Positions 1 through 6,081 of a stretch of 6,693 nucleotides of DNA are shown here, piece after piece. The DNA comes from Acidimicrobiaceae bacterium (GTDB lineage Bacteria > Actinomycetota > Acidimicrobiia > Acidimicrobiales > RAAP-2). Each line of letters opens with the position of its first letter. The first letter of the stretch is position 1. The stretch is taken from positions 1 through 6,693 of the forward strand of contig PKZI01000161.1 of assembly GCA_003133005.1 (NCBI GenBank), given 5' to 3'. The notes beneath the pieces are model-generated. The model had not been told where the DNA came from and searched no databases. It was given only the letters and a program-made list of their open reading frames with translations. A program made the position numbers and the translations under genes.

Positions 1-77
1 GTGGGATTTGAACCCACGGTGGGCAAGCCCACGCCGGTTTTCAAGACCGGTACATTCGGCCGCTCTGTCATCCCTCC
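1..77 (-). tRNA. tRNA-Ser (anticodon UGA), 3' end cut by window edge
   Basis: Read on the minus strand this gives a class II tRNA. The acceptor 5' strand is GGAGGGA (77 down to 71), followed by a D-arm with GAGCGGCCGAATG. The anticodon stem ACCGG/CCGGT-like pairs around the loop CTTGAAA, with anticodon TGA at 41-43. A long variable arm (GTGGGC-TT-GCCCAC) and the T-arm GTGGG-TTCAAAT-CCCAC (17 to 1) complete the visible part. The long variable arm and UGA anticodon identify serine decoding of UCA and other UCN codons. The 3' acceptor strand and any encoded CCA lie outside the window. The mature 5' end is 25 bases past the typA stop codon on the same strand. A TAGGCT hexamer ending 7 bases before the mature 5' end could be a -10 box, but no -35 box is evident, so co-transcription with typA is equally possible. 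Confidence 0.95.
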
Positions 78-102
78 GGGGACGAGCCTAGTTGAAGGGC
101 GC

Positions 103-1920
103 CTAGATCTTTTTTCGATTGCGCGCGCGCGTCGCCTGATCGAGGTGCACCTTGCGAAGTCGAACGGACTTGGGCGTTACTTCTACCGCTTCGTCGTCGG
201 CGATGAATTCGAGTGCTTGCTCGAGTGAGAAGATGGTCGCTGGCGTGATGCGTTCGGTGTGATCACTGCCCGACGCGCGCATGTTCGTCAACTTCTTTTC
301 CTTGGTTGGATTGACGTTCATCTCGTCAGCGCGCGCATTCTCACCCACGATCATTCCTTCGTACACTTCGGTGCCGGGCGCGACGAAGAGCGTGCCACGA
401 CTCTCGAGGTCGATGAGCGCATTCGCCGTCGTCGGTCCGCGACGGTCCGCGACGAGTACGCCGTTTTGTCGCAGGCGGATGTCGCCGAACCATGGTTCGT
501 AGCCGTCAAAGTTCGTGTGCATCATGCCTCCACCGCGTGTTTCGGTCATGAAGTCGGTACGGATGCCGACGAGCCCGCGTGCGGGGATGCGCCATTCGAG
601 GCGCACCCAGCCCGTGCCGTGGTTCACCATGTCGACCATCGTGCCCTTGCGAGTGGCGAGCAGGGTCGTGACCGCGCCGACGAACTCTTCGGGCACGTCG
701 ATGGTGACGTGTTCGACGGGTTCGTTCAATTTCCCGTCGATTATCCGGGTGACCACTTGCGGTTTGCCAACGGTGAGCTCGAAACCTTCACGTCGCATGG
801 TCTCAATAAGAATCGCGAGTTGCAGTTCGCCGCGACCCTGGACTTCCCACGCGTCAGGCCGCTCGGTGTTGAGTACACGAATCGACACGTTGCCCACCAG
901 CTCCTTGTCGAGACGGTCCTTAATCATGCGCGCGGTGAGGAGTTTGCCCTCGGTGCCCGCGACGGGTGACGTGTTGATACCAATGGTCATCGAGAGACTC
1001 GGCTCATCGACGTGCAACGGTTCGAGGGCAATTGGGTTGTCGGGATCGGCCAACGTCTCGCCAATGAAGATGTCCTCGAAACCGGCGACCGCGACGATGT
1101 CGCCGGGCCCCGCACTCTGGGCGGGAATCCGCTCGAGGGCTTCGGTGATGAACAGTTCGGTCACCTTGGCGTGTTCGATGGTGCCGTCGATGCGACACCA
1201 CGCGACGCGTTGTCCACGTTCGAGCGTGCCGTTGATCACCCGACACAGCGCCAGGCGGCCGAGATACGGTGACGCGTCGAGGTTGCAGACCAGCGCTTGG
1301 AGACCGTGGCCCTCCTCGTACTCAGGCGCGGGCACGTAGTTCGCGATGGTTTCAAACAAGGGCGTGAGGTCACCGGACGTGTCGTTGGGATCGGTCGACG
1401 CCCAGCCCTGGCGCGCGCTCGCGTAGAGGATGGGAAAGGAGATCTGGTGCTCGTCGGCGTCGAGGTCTAAGAAAAGGTTCTCGACCTCTTCGACTACTTC
1501 TTTGATGCGCGCGTCAGGTCGGTCGACCTTGTTGATGACGAGGACCACCGGGAGGCGACGCTCGAGCGTCTTGCGCAGCACGAAACGAGTCTGGGGAAGG
1601 GGGCCTTCGGCCGCGTCCACGAGCAAAATGACGGCGTCGACCATGGACAGCCCGCGTTCGACCTCACCGCCGAAGTCGGCGTGGCCGGGGGTGTCAATGA
1701 TGTTGATCGTGAGGTCGTGCCACTTGACGGCGGTGTTCTTTGCGAGGATCGTGATGCCCTTTTCGCGTTCGAGGTCGCCCGAGTCCATGACGCGGTCGGT
1801 TAACTCCTCGTGGGCCGTGAACGAGCCCGTCTGGCGCAGCATTTTGTCGACCAACGTTGTCTTTCCGTGGTCAACGTGGGCGATAATTGCGATGTTTCGA
1901 AGCGAGGTACGTAAAGTCAT
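103..1920 (-). CDS. typA: Ribosome-associated translational GTPase TypA/BipA
   Basis: This is a full-length TypA/BipA, 605 residues, within the usual 600-640 range. The G domain shows G1 AHVDHGKT (14-21), the switch I GITI with Thr57, G3 DTPGH (76-80), G4 NKVD (130-133) and G5 SAR (168-170). It is followed by the EF-G-like beta-barrel domain II (about 205-290), domains III and V (about 300-475), and the BipA-specific C-terminal domain (about 480-605, with RRGPTTANAL and the VYEGMIVGE signature). The family hydrolyses GTP on the ribosome, binds near the EF-G site, and is linked to 50S assembly and stress or cold adaptation; that role is family knowledge. The ATG is preceded by GGTAAGGCC, a close but usable ribosome binding site, and the N-terminus begins right at the first beta-strand as in homologues. 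It is the last protein gene of a minus-strand run, 38 bases after the stop of the preceding gene and 25 bases before the tRNA. All GTPase residues are intact, so it looks functional. Confidence 0.98.
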   Translation of the reverse strand: MTLRTSLRNIAIIAHVDHGKTTLVDKMLRQTGSFTAHEELTDRVMDSGDLEREKGITILAKNTAVKWHDLTINIIDTPGHADFGGEVERGLSMVDAVILLVDAAEGPLPQTRFVLRKTLERRLPVVLVINKVDRPDARIKEVVEEVENLFLDLDADEHQISFPILYASARQGWASTDPNDTSGDLTPLFETIANYVPAPEYEEGHGLQALVCNLDASPYLGRLALCRVINGTLERGQRVAWCRIDGTIEHAKVTELFITEALERIPAQSAGPGDIVAVAGFEDIFIGETLADPDNPIALEPLHVDEPSLSMTIGINTSPVAGTEGKLLTARMIKDRLDKELVGNVSIRVLNTERPDAWEVQGRGELQLAILIETMRREGFELTVGKPQVVTRIIDGKLNEPVEHVTIDVPEEFVGAVTTLLATRKGTMVDMVNHGTGWVRLEWRIPARGLVGIRTDFMTETRGGGMMHTNFDGYEPWFGDIRLRQNGVLVADRRGPTTANALIDLESRGTLFVAPGTEVYEGMIVGENARADEMNVNPTKEKKLTNMRASGSDHTERITPATIFSLEQALEFIADDEAVEVTPKSVRLRKVHLDQATRARNRKKI

Positions 1921-1958
1921 GGCCTTACCACGCTACTAGGTGTGTCCAACTCCCAACC

Positions 1959-2765
1959 TCATGCTGCAGTTTTGAGTGCACGACGACGTTGTACCGCGGC
2001 GGTGCGCACGAGGTCGCGCGCCCCGGCGCGAAGGTCGGCCATCGTGCCATCCACGCTCAGCACGACGCCCGCGTCAGGCCAGACGCCAATGAATCGTTGC
2101 GGTGCGAGGCCCTTGGGGTGCGCGAGGGTCTCGATCGTGAGCTCACTGCGCAGCCCCGGACCTGAACTCTTGCCCGGGGCGCCCGCACGCACGCGCAGCA
2201 TCACACGACCATCCTCGCGAGGTATTTCGAGATCGCGGTGCGCGCGAAGCGTGGTGCGTGCGCGCGCGACGTCATAAAAGGCGTCACTTCGACAGACCTG
2301 CCACTCGACATCGAGCCCCTCGCCGAGTTCGCGTAGTTCCGTCGACCAGTTGGTCGCCGCCGCACTCACCAACGCGAGTTCGCTGGCGGCGAGCGACGAT
2401 AACCACTGCGCGAGCGACCCACGCTGCGCGTAACCAGATGTGTGGCGCAGCAGCTGGTCGGTGATTTCGTCGTTGACGGCTTCAAGCGGAGTAAGTCCGG
2501 GTCGGCGAACCAGTCGTCGCAGTGCCGCGGCGCCCAGCAGACGTCGTGCGCTCGACGGGGACCAACGAAAGTCGCGGCCGCTCGTTCCCGCGTGTTCGAC
2601 CGCCCAGGCGTCGAGGCGACGGTGCTCGAGGGTCGGAATTGCCCGGAAGCGTGCGGCGAGACTGCGACGATGATCGTCGGTGAGTGACGCTGCATCGCCC
2701 GGTGCGTGAATAATCAGATCGTTGAGCGCGTTCGGATTGTTGCGTCGAAGGGTGAATGTGGTCAT
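1959..2765 (-). CDS. Uncharacterised protein, second member of a coupled PD-(D/E)XK-like pair
   Basis: This encodes a 268-residue, Arg/Ala-rich soluble protein with no signal peptide or membrane segment. The ATG at 2765 overlaps the previous stop as ATGA, which points to translational coupling; an in-frame upstream start at 2849 would lie inside the preceding gene and adds a low-complexity Arg-rich leader, so it was not used. A helical middle part (FRWSPSSARRLLG at 66-78, then about 90-150) is followed by an alpha/beta-looking C-terminal part: LRAHRDLEI (173-181), VMLRVRAG (188-195), RSELTIETL (206-214), RFIGVWPDAG (224-233), SVDG (237-240). The order and spacing closely follow the upstream neighbour (LR at 173-174 and Asp178 in both), so I infer the two are diverged paralogues. 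At the place where PD-(D/E)XK enzymes carry an acidic residue and lysine this protein has Arg191 and Arg193, so nuclease activity is not expected. Function unknown; a structural or partner role to the neighbour is plausible. It precedes typA by 38 bases. Confidence 0.85.
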   Translation of the reverse strand: MTTFTLRRNNPNALNDLIIHAPGDAASLTDDHRRSLAARFRAIPTLEHRRLDAWAVEHAGTSGRDFRWSPSSARRLLGAAALRRLVRRPGLTPLEAVNDEITDQLLRHTSGYAQRGSLAQWLSSLAASELALVSAAATNWSTELRELGEGLDVEWQVCRSDAFYDVARARTTLRAHRDLEIPREDGRVMLRVRAGAPGKSSGPGLRSELTIETLAHPKGLAPQRFIGVWPDAGVVLSVDGTMADLRAGARDLVRTAAVQRRRALKTAA

Positions 2766-3559
2766 GCGTGGCAAAGTACATCCGAAAGCGTCGCCAGCAC
2801 CTCGTGGGCGCTGCGCGTAAGTAAGTCCGCGTCGACGTCGAGCGACCACATGTCGCCCGTGGCGGTCGAGAACGTCGATGTGCGAAGTGGCATCACGCCG
2901 GTGCGCAACGTTTGGATGAGCGCGTGATAGCGCATTGTCCGTTCGGCGCCTTCACCCAGAGGTGACGTGGTGACGTCAAGCAGCGCCACACTCGCGAAGT
3001 CGCCGTTGGTCGTGCCGACCATGAGGTCGACCACGTCGCGAAGGACAACCGAACCTCCGCAGAGAAGGAGGTGGGCGTGTACCGCACTTCGGGCCAGCCA
3101 ATGCGGCGACACGGGACCGAGTGATCGCATCAAGGTCACCGAATGGGCCGTCACGTCAGTCGCGAGGCGAGCGAGATCGTCACCGTCCAGCTGATCGACG
3201 AAGTCGCGTAACTCACCAGAGGTCACTTCGAGCCGCCACGCGCGCAGGGCGTCGTCGAAGGGGTCGCTCATCGGTGCTGCGACGCTCAAGAGTCGCAGCA
3301 CTTGGTTCACCAAGATGCCGCGAACTCGAGCGTGGGGCGACAAGGAGATGTCAAAGGTGCGGGCGGGCTGGCGCAGTGACGAGGCGCGCACGACCAGCGG
3401 CTCTGGCGGGGTTACCTTTTTGAGCAGTTCGTAGATACCGTCTTCGAGGACGGCGCGCAGCCCAGGAGCACAGTTTCGTTCCGTTCGAGGCCGACGGCGA
3501 CGGTCGCCGCGTAGCGCCTCGACGATGGTGCGGGGCGAGGAAACCGACGGCGAAGGCAT
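2762..3559 (-). CDS. Degenerate PD-(D/E)XK nuclease-like (RecB/Cas4-type fold) protein
   Basis: This encodes a 265-residue soluble protein. The N-terminal 30 residues are basic and probably disordered (RGDRRRRPRTER). From about residue 68 the layout recalls RecB-type PD-(D/E)XK proteins. RVRGILVNQVL (78-88) sits where the usual G-x-(L/V)-(V/I)-H helix occurs. A helical insert (about 100-165) comes next, then VVLRDVVDLMVG (171-182) with the motif II Asp178, ALLDVTTS (192-199) as the (D/E)xK strand, and RYHALIQTLRTGVMPLR (210-226) as the motif III helix. Two expected catalytic residues are changed: Asn85 for His and Thr197 for Lys. A DNA-cleaving role is therefore doubtful although the fold may persist; this is inference from motif layout. 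A TGA stop lies directly before the ATG in frame, which limits how far upstream the start can be; the region before it (AAAGTGGATGA) is only a weak ribosome binding site. It is first in the run toward typA, overlaps the next gene by ATGA, and is divergent from a small membrane-protein gene with 45 bases between them. Confidence 0.8.
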   Translation of the reverse strand: MPSPSVSSPRTIVEALRGDRRRRPRTERNCAPGLRAVLEDGIYELLKKVTPPEPLVVRASSLRQPARTFDISLSPHARVRGILVNQVLRLLSVAAPMSDPFDDALRAWRLEVTSGELRDFVDQLDGDDLARLATDVTAHSVTLMRSLGPVSPHWLARSAVHAHLLLCGGSVVLRDVVDLMVGTTNGDFASVALLDVTTSPLGEGAERTMRYHALIQTLRTGVMPLRTSTFSTATGDMWSLDVDADLLTRSAHEVLATLSDVLCHA

Positions 3560-3570
3560 TCATCCACTTT

Positions 3571-3598
3571 GGCGTAAGGGTGTCACACGACCTAAGTT
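3571..3598 (+). promoter_or_regulatory. Candidate leaderless promoter of the 41-residue membrane protein
   Basis: Within the 45-base divergent gap, TTGGCG (3569-3574) and TAAGTT (3593-3598) are separated by 18 bases, and the GTG start follows 6 bases after the second box. TAAGTT fits the TANNNT pattern common in actinobacterial -10 boxes, and the spacing would place transcription start at the GTG itself. That agrees with the absence of a clear ribosome binding site. Box matches are partial, so this is a tentative call from sequence alone. Confidence 0.3.
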
Positions 3599-3604
3599 GG
3601 GTTC

Positions 3605-3730
3605 GTGTTCGCCGCCGTCTTTTCCGTCTTCGTCGTTGCGATTCTCGTGCTGTGCGTGCTCACCATTCGCTTCGCGATACGTCGCGATCGTGATCGGCGC
3701 GCCGAGCAACTTGGACGGACTAAGAAGTAG
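3605..3730 (+). CDS. Small single-span membrane protein (41 residues)
   Basis: This is a short GTG-initiated frame, the only plus-strand protein gene supported in the window. It reads as one continuous hydrophobic helix (residues 1-25, rich in Phe, Val, Leu and Ala: FAAVFSVFVVAILVLCVL) followed by a strongly basic tail RRDRDRRAEQLGRTKK (26-41). That architecture, an N-terminal transmembrane segment with a positively charged cytoplasmic tail, predicts an N-out, C-in membrane miniprotein. Similar small helix-plus-RR tails are frequent in actinobacterial genomes, but I cannot name a family. Third codon positions are mostly G or C (28 of 41), in line with its neighbours. The gene ends 11 bases inside the end of the convergent coiled-coil gene and starts 45 bases from the divergent PD-(D/E)XK-like gene. 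No convincing Shine-Dalgarno precedes the GTG. It could instead be chance hydrophobicity, but the clean helix-tail design and exact fit into the gap argue for a real gene. Confidence 0.6.
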   Translation: MFAAVFSVFVVAILVLCVLTIRFAIRRDRDRRAEQLGRTKK

Positions 3731-3980
3731 CCTTCTTTTGTAGTTCCTTGACCTCGCGGTCGAGGTCCGCAATGGCGCGCTCGATGACCGCCAAACGTGC
3801 GGAGAGCAACTTCTCGACTCGTTCCTCGACCCGCTCATCGACGCGTGGGTCAACCTGTTCGCGGATTTTCGTGTCCAACGAGTCCATCAGGGGTTGGGTG
3901 ATTTGTTTGAGGCGCGCCTTGAGATCAGATGACTTATCGCTCGCGCTCTCGTCGTTGGATTCGTTGTCGTGGTCGTCCAT
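3720..3980 (-). CDS. Small acidic/coiled-coil protein (86 residues)
   Basis: The first 19 residues are acidic and Ser/Asn-rich (MDDHDNESNDESASDKSSD) and are probably disordered. A helical part follows (20-41), then a strong heptad pattern, with Val47, Val51, Val55, Leu59, Leu63, Ile66, Ile70, Leu73, Val77 and Leu80 at 3-4 spacing among alternating Glu, Arg, Lys and Asp. This predicts a parallel or antiparallel coiled coil, so the protein is probably an oligomer or an adaptor for a coiled-coil partner. It has no signal peptide or membrane segment, so it should be cytoplasmic, unlike the exported protein encoded 10 bases upstream. The gap holds TAGGCT overlapping the upstream stop, 7 bases before the ATG, and no good ribosome binding site, so either re-initiation or a leaderless internal promoter is possible. 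Its 3' end overlaps that of the plus-strand membrane miniprotein gene by 11 bases. I do not recognise a named family; length and composition alone do not assign a function. Confidence 0.75.
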   Translation of the reverse strand: MDDHDNESNDESASDKSSDLKARLKQITQPLMDSLDTKIREQVDPRVDERVEERVEKLLSARLAVIERAIADLDREVKELQKKATS

Positions 3981-3987
3981 GGGCCCG

Positions 3988-3993
3988 AGCCTA
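3988..3993 (-). promoter_or_regulatory. Candidate -10 box (TAGGCT) before the coiled-coil gene
   Basis: On the minus strand TAGGCT overlaps the TAG stop of the upstream exported-protein gene and ends 7 bases before the ATG. Thirteen bases here (TAGGCTCGGGCCC) match those before the tRNA-Ser 5' end (TAGGCTCGTCCCC) at 11 positions. It fits TANNNT, but no -35 box is visible. Tentative. Confidence 0.25.
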
Positions 3994-6009
3994 CGCCGGC
4001 GGACAGTACACCCCTGCGTTGAACTGCAGTGTATTGAACGCGCCCGACCACGGCGGATTCGTCAGGGTGTTCATTTGGGTCTGGAGCGTGGACGTTGGCG
4101 TACACGACGCGCCGTAGGCGATGTACCCGCGCACATTGGACCCCGTCGCTCCCGACACTTGGACCGGGCCGTTGTTACTGAACGCGAGCGCCTCGAACAC
4201 CGACATTGACTGGGAGGACAGTCCGTAGTTTCGGTACTCGGACTGAGTGGCGTAGACGCCGGGCTTGAGCGAGGGGTCCACTGACGCGAGTCCCGCCGCC
4301 CAGCCCGCGAGCATGGAGTTCCAATACGTGGCGTAGGTCGCGAGCACGCTGGGCGACGATCCCGTCGGTGCGTCGAGACCCGAATGGTTGTCGGGGTAGC
4401 CCTCGGGGTCAAAGATCACCCAGTCGGGTGTGAGCCCCACGCCCAGTCCGCGGTACTGATCAATCTCGCCCGCGACCCACGCGCCCGCCGCGAAACCATT
4501 GCCGTAGTAGTTGGCGGTTGTCTTGGTCGCTGCTGTGAGAGGTCCGCTCACCGTCCAAAACGACAGCCACGTGACGCGCTTATGTGAGTTGTAGATACTC
4601 TGGCCGAGCAGAAAGTCCGGCGACGTCGCCACGCTGGTGGCGCTCGTGAAGCCAACCCACGGCGAGCTTTTCGTGCCGAGGCCTCCTGTTTCACTGATGA
4701 TGGGCCAACCGCTCGTGATGGCGCTCGACCAGTCCTTGGTGGGGATGGCGTAGACGCCGACACCCTGGGGCGGTGGTGAACTGACGCCCGCGGCGAACAA
4801 AACGAGTGAGGAGCCCTGCGTGAGACCGGTCACGCCGGGTCCCACCGAACGCGCGTTGGTGCCGCCAGTCACCGAGACGTCCGTCGCGGTCCACGCGGTC
4901 GAACCAAGGGCGCTGGTGAGCACGAACAAGTCACCCCAGTTCGCGGCTTGGCCCGCGATAAAGAGTTGTGAAGACGTCGCGTCCACGTAGACGTCGCCGT
5001 CCAGTGGCGGCGCGCCCGCGGTTGACGTGGTCACGTTGTCGAGGGACCACGTCGACGACGACGTGCCCGCCACGATGGGTGAACTGAAGAGTTCGACGTT
5101 ACCGCTCGTGCTCAGCGCGACCACGTAGTTCGCGAGGGTACTCGCACTGGTCGCCAGGGCACCTGCGGCGAGGCTCGCGTTCGTTGACGTCGTGAGGTTC
5201 TGTGCGCTCCATGCGCTCGACGACGGTGAAGATCGCGTCACGACCTCCACGCGTCCCGACGAGTTGATGGCGGCGAACGCGCCGTTGCCCGATTGCAGCG
5301 CCACCGGATCACTCGCGATGGTGCCCAACGACGTCGCGGTCGAAATATTTAGCGCCGCTCCGACCGAGGGCAGGTCGCCGTTCTGGTGCCAGGTGAGGGG
5401 CAGCACCTCGGCGGCGTTGGTCGTCGAGCGCACGGCGATAAAGCCGTAGAGGCCGCTGACACCAACGCTCGCGAGACCCGTCGCGACGCTCACGCCGCTC
5501 TTCGCGGTGAGGTCCGTCAACACGTACGTCGAGCGCACTTGACCCGCAAGATTCGGCGAGCGCGGGGTGATCGTGACGGTGGGCGTGATCAAAAGAAGGT
5601 GATTCCCGGTCGAGACGTAGGCGATGTCGAGATTGCCCGACGGATCGAAGAACGGCACCGGGTCCGACGCCGGCGTAGGGGTCTGCACCAATGTCGACAC
5701 GTCGGTCCACGATGTGGTGCCGTTCGCGTTTTGGACGTAGAGCCCGATCTGCGAGTTGGCCATTCGGTACGTCAGCGCTTCTTCGCCGTCGTTGCTCGCG
5801 GCGTGCGGATTGCCGAGCATGGTGGTGTTATTGAGGGAACTTTCGAAGGACACGGCGTTCCACGGCAACGGTCCCGAACCCGAGTCGACGAATTCGTACA
5901 GGGGGAGTGCCGAAGTGGAATTCGTCGTCGCCACCGGAAAGAGCGCGACGGGAAGCGTCGTACCCACGATCATTATGTTTGCCACCAGCGCGGCGCGTCG
6001 AGACTTCAC
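3991..6009 (-). CDS. Exported beta-propeller-like protein with C-terminal glycoside-hydrolase-like (GH25/DUF1906-type) domain
   Basis: This encodes 672 residues from a GTG start preceded by AAAGGA at 5-base spacing. A longer in-frame frame opens at 6108 but adds a basic stretch before the signal peptide and has no such site. The N-terminus is a classic Sec signal: MKSRR, the hydrophobic ANIMIVGTTLPVALFPVA, and a likely cleavage after STSA (about 34). Residues about 40-400 are Ser/Thr/Gly-rich and hold repeats near 50 residues long, marked by Trp50, Trp101, Trp267, Trp321 and Trp373, each followed by a (D/N)-(V/L)-(S/T) strand, as in a 6- or 7-bladed beta-propeller. From about 435 on, a TIM-barrel-like domain follows: VTWLSFWTVSGP (479-490), DWVIFDPEGYPD (529-540; Asp534 and Glu536 as DxE acid candidates), a YWNSMLAGWAAG helix and PGVYATQSEY. 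This order resembles GH25/Rv2525c-like glycoside hydrolases, so cell-wall glycan binding or cleavage outside the membrane is likely but unproven. Two cysteines (636, 669) could form a disulfide near the C-terminus. There is no membrane anchor or sorting signal, so it is probably released or wall-bound. Confidence 0.82.
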   Translation of the reverse strand: MKSRRAALVANIMIVGTTLPVALFPVATTNSTSALPLYEFVDSGSGPLPWNAVSFESSLNNTTMLGNPHAASNDGEEALTYRMANSQIGLYVQNANGTTSWTDVSTLVQTPTPASDPVPFFDPSGNLDIAYVSTGNHLLLITPTVTITPRSPNLAGQVRSTYVLTDLTAKSGVSVATGLASVGVSGLYGFIAVRSTTNAAEVLPLTWHQNGDLPSVGAALNISTATSLGTIASDPVALQSGNGAFAAINSSGRVEVVTRSSPSSSAWSAQNLTTSTNASLAAGALATSASTLANYVVALSTSGNVELFSSPIVAGTSSSTWSLDNVTTSTAGAPPLDGDVYVDATSSQLFIAGQAANWGDLFVLTSALGSTAWTATDVSVTGGTNARSVGPGVTGLTQGSSLVLFAAGVSSPPPQGVGVYAIPTKDWSSAITSGWPIISETGGLGTKSSPWVGFTSATSVATSPDFLLGQSIYNSHKRVTWLSFWTVSGPLTAATKTTANYYGNGFAAGAWVAGEIDQYRGLGVGLTPDWVIFDPEGYPDNHSGLDAPTGSSPSVLATYATYWNSMLAGWAAGLASVDPSLKPGVYATQSEYRNYGLSSQSMSVFEALAFSNNGPVQVSGATGSNVRGYIAYGASCTPTSTLQTQMNTLTNPPWSGAFNTLQFNAGVYCPPA

Positions 6010-6015
6010 ACGTAT

Positions 6016-6021
6016 CCTTTG
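6016..6021 (-). promoter_or_regulatory. Ribosome binding site that fixes the GTG start of the exported protein
   Basis: On the minus strand AAAGGA lies 5-6 bases before the GTG at 6009, in ...CCAAAGGATACGTGTG. It is the strongest Shine-Dalgarno in the window and decides the start, because the first residues after it (KSRR, then a hydrophobic run) form a complete signal peptide, whereas the frame starting 99 bases upstream would bury that signal behind 33 extra residues. Confidence 0.7.
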
Positions 6022-6081
6022 GCATTCACGACCGAGGTGCGACGGTGCGACGAATAAAAGTCTAGGTGTCGACCCTCGTCG

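Noticed and set aside
106..116. A-run near the typA stop (minus strand GAAAAAAGATC) as a frameshift or terminator signal
   Set aside because: It encodes the ordinary basic C-terminus RKKI and has no hairpin next to it.
1..228. Plus-strand frame of 75 residues at the left edge
   Set aside because: It runs antisense across the tRNA-Ser gene and the end of typA.
433..454. 10-base tandem repeat CGGTCCGCGA inside typA
   Set aside because: The translation around it (VADRRGPTT) is the conserved TypA sequence, so there is no frameshift or insertion; the repeat arises from codon choice.
259..1939. Long plus-strand frames (236, 274 and 169 residues) opposite typA
   Set aside because: They are antisense to a fully intact typA, show Arg/Ser-rich translations typical of GC-rich shadow frames, and have no recognisable domain.
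1959..2849. Longer start at 2849 for the second gene of the coupled pair
   Set aside because: It would overlap the upstream gene by 88 bases and add an Arg-rich leader; the ATG at 2765 gives the ATGA overlap.
3525..3743. 72-residue plus-strand frame overlapping the miniprotein gene
   Set aside because: It is in another frame, begins inside the divergent gene, and its Ser/Pro/Cys-rich translation is a shifted reading of the miniprotein's codons.
5386..6057. Plus-strand frame of 223 residues opposite the exported-protein gene
   Set aside because: It is an Arg/His/Gly-rich shadow frame with no domain or ribosome binding site; the minus strand has a signal peptide and domain structure.
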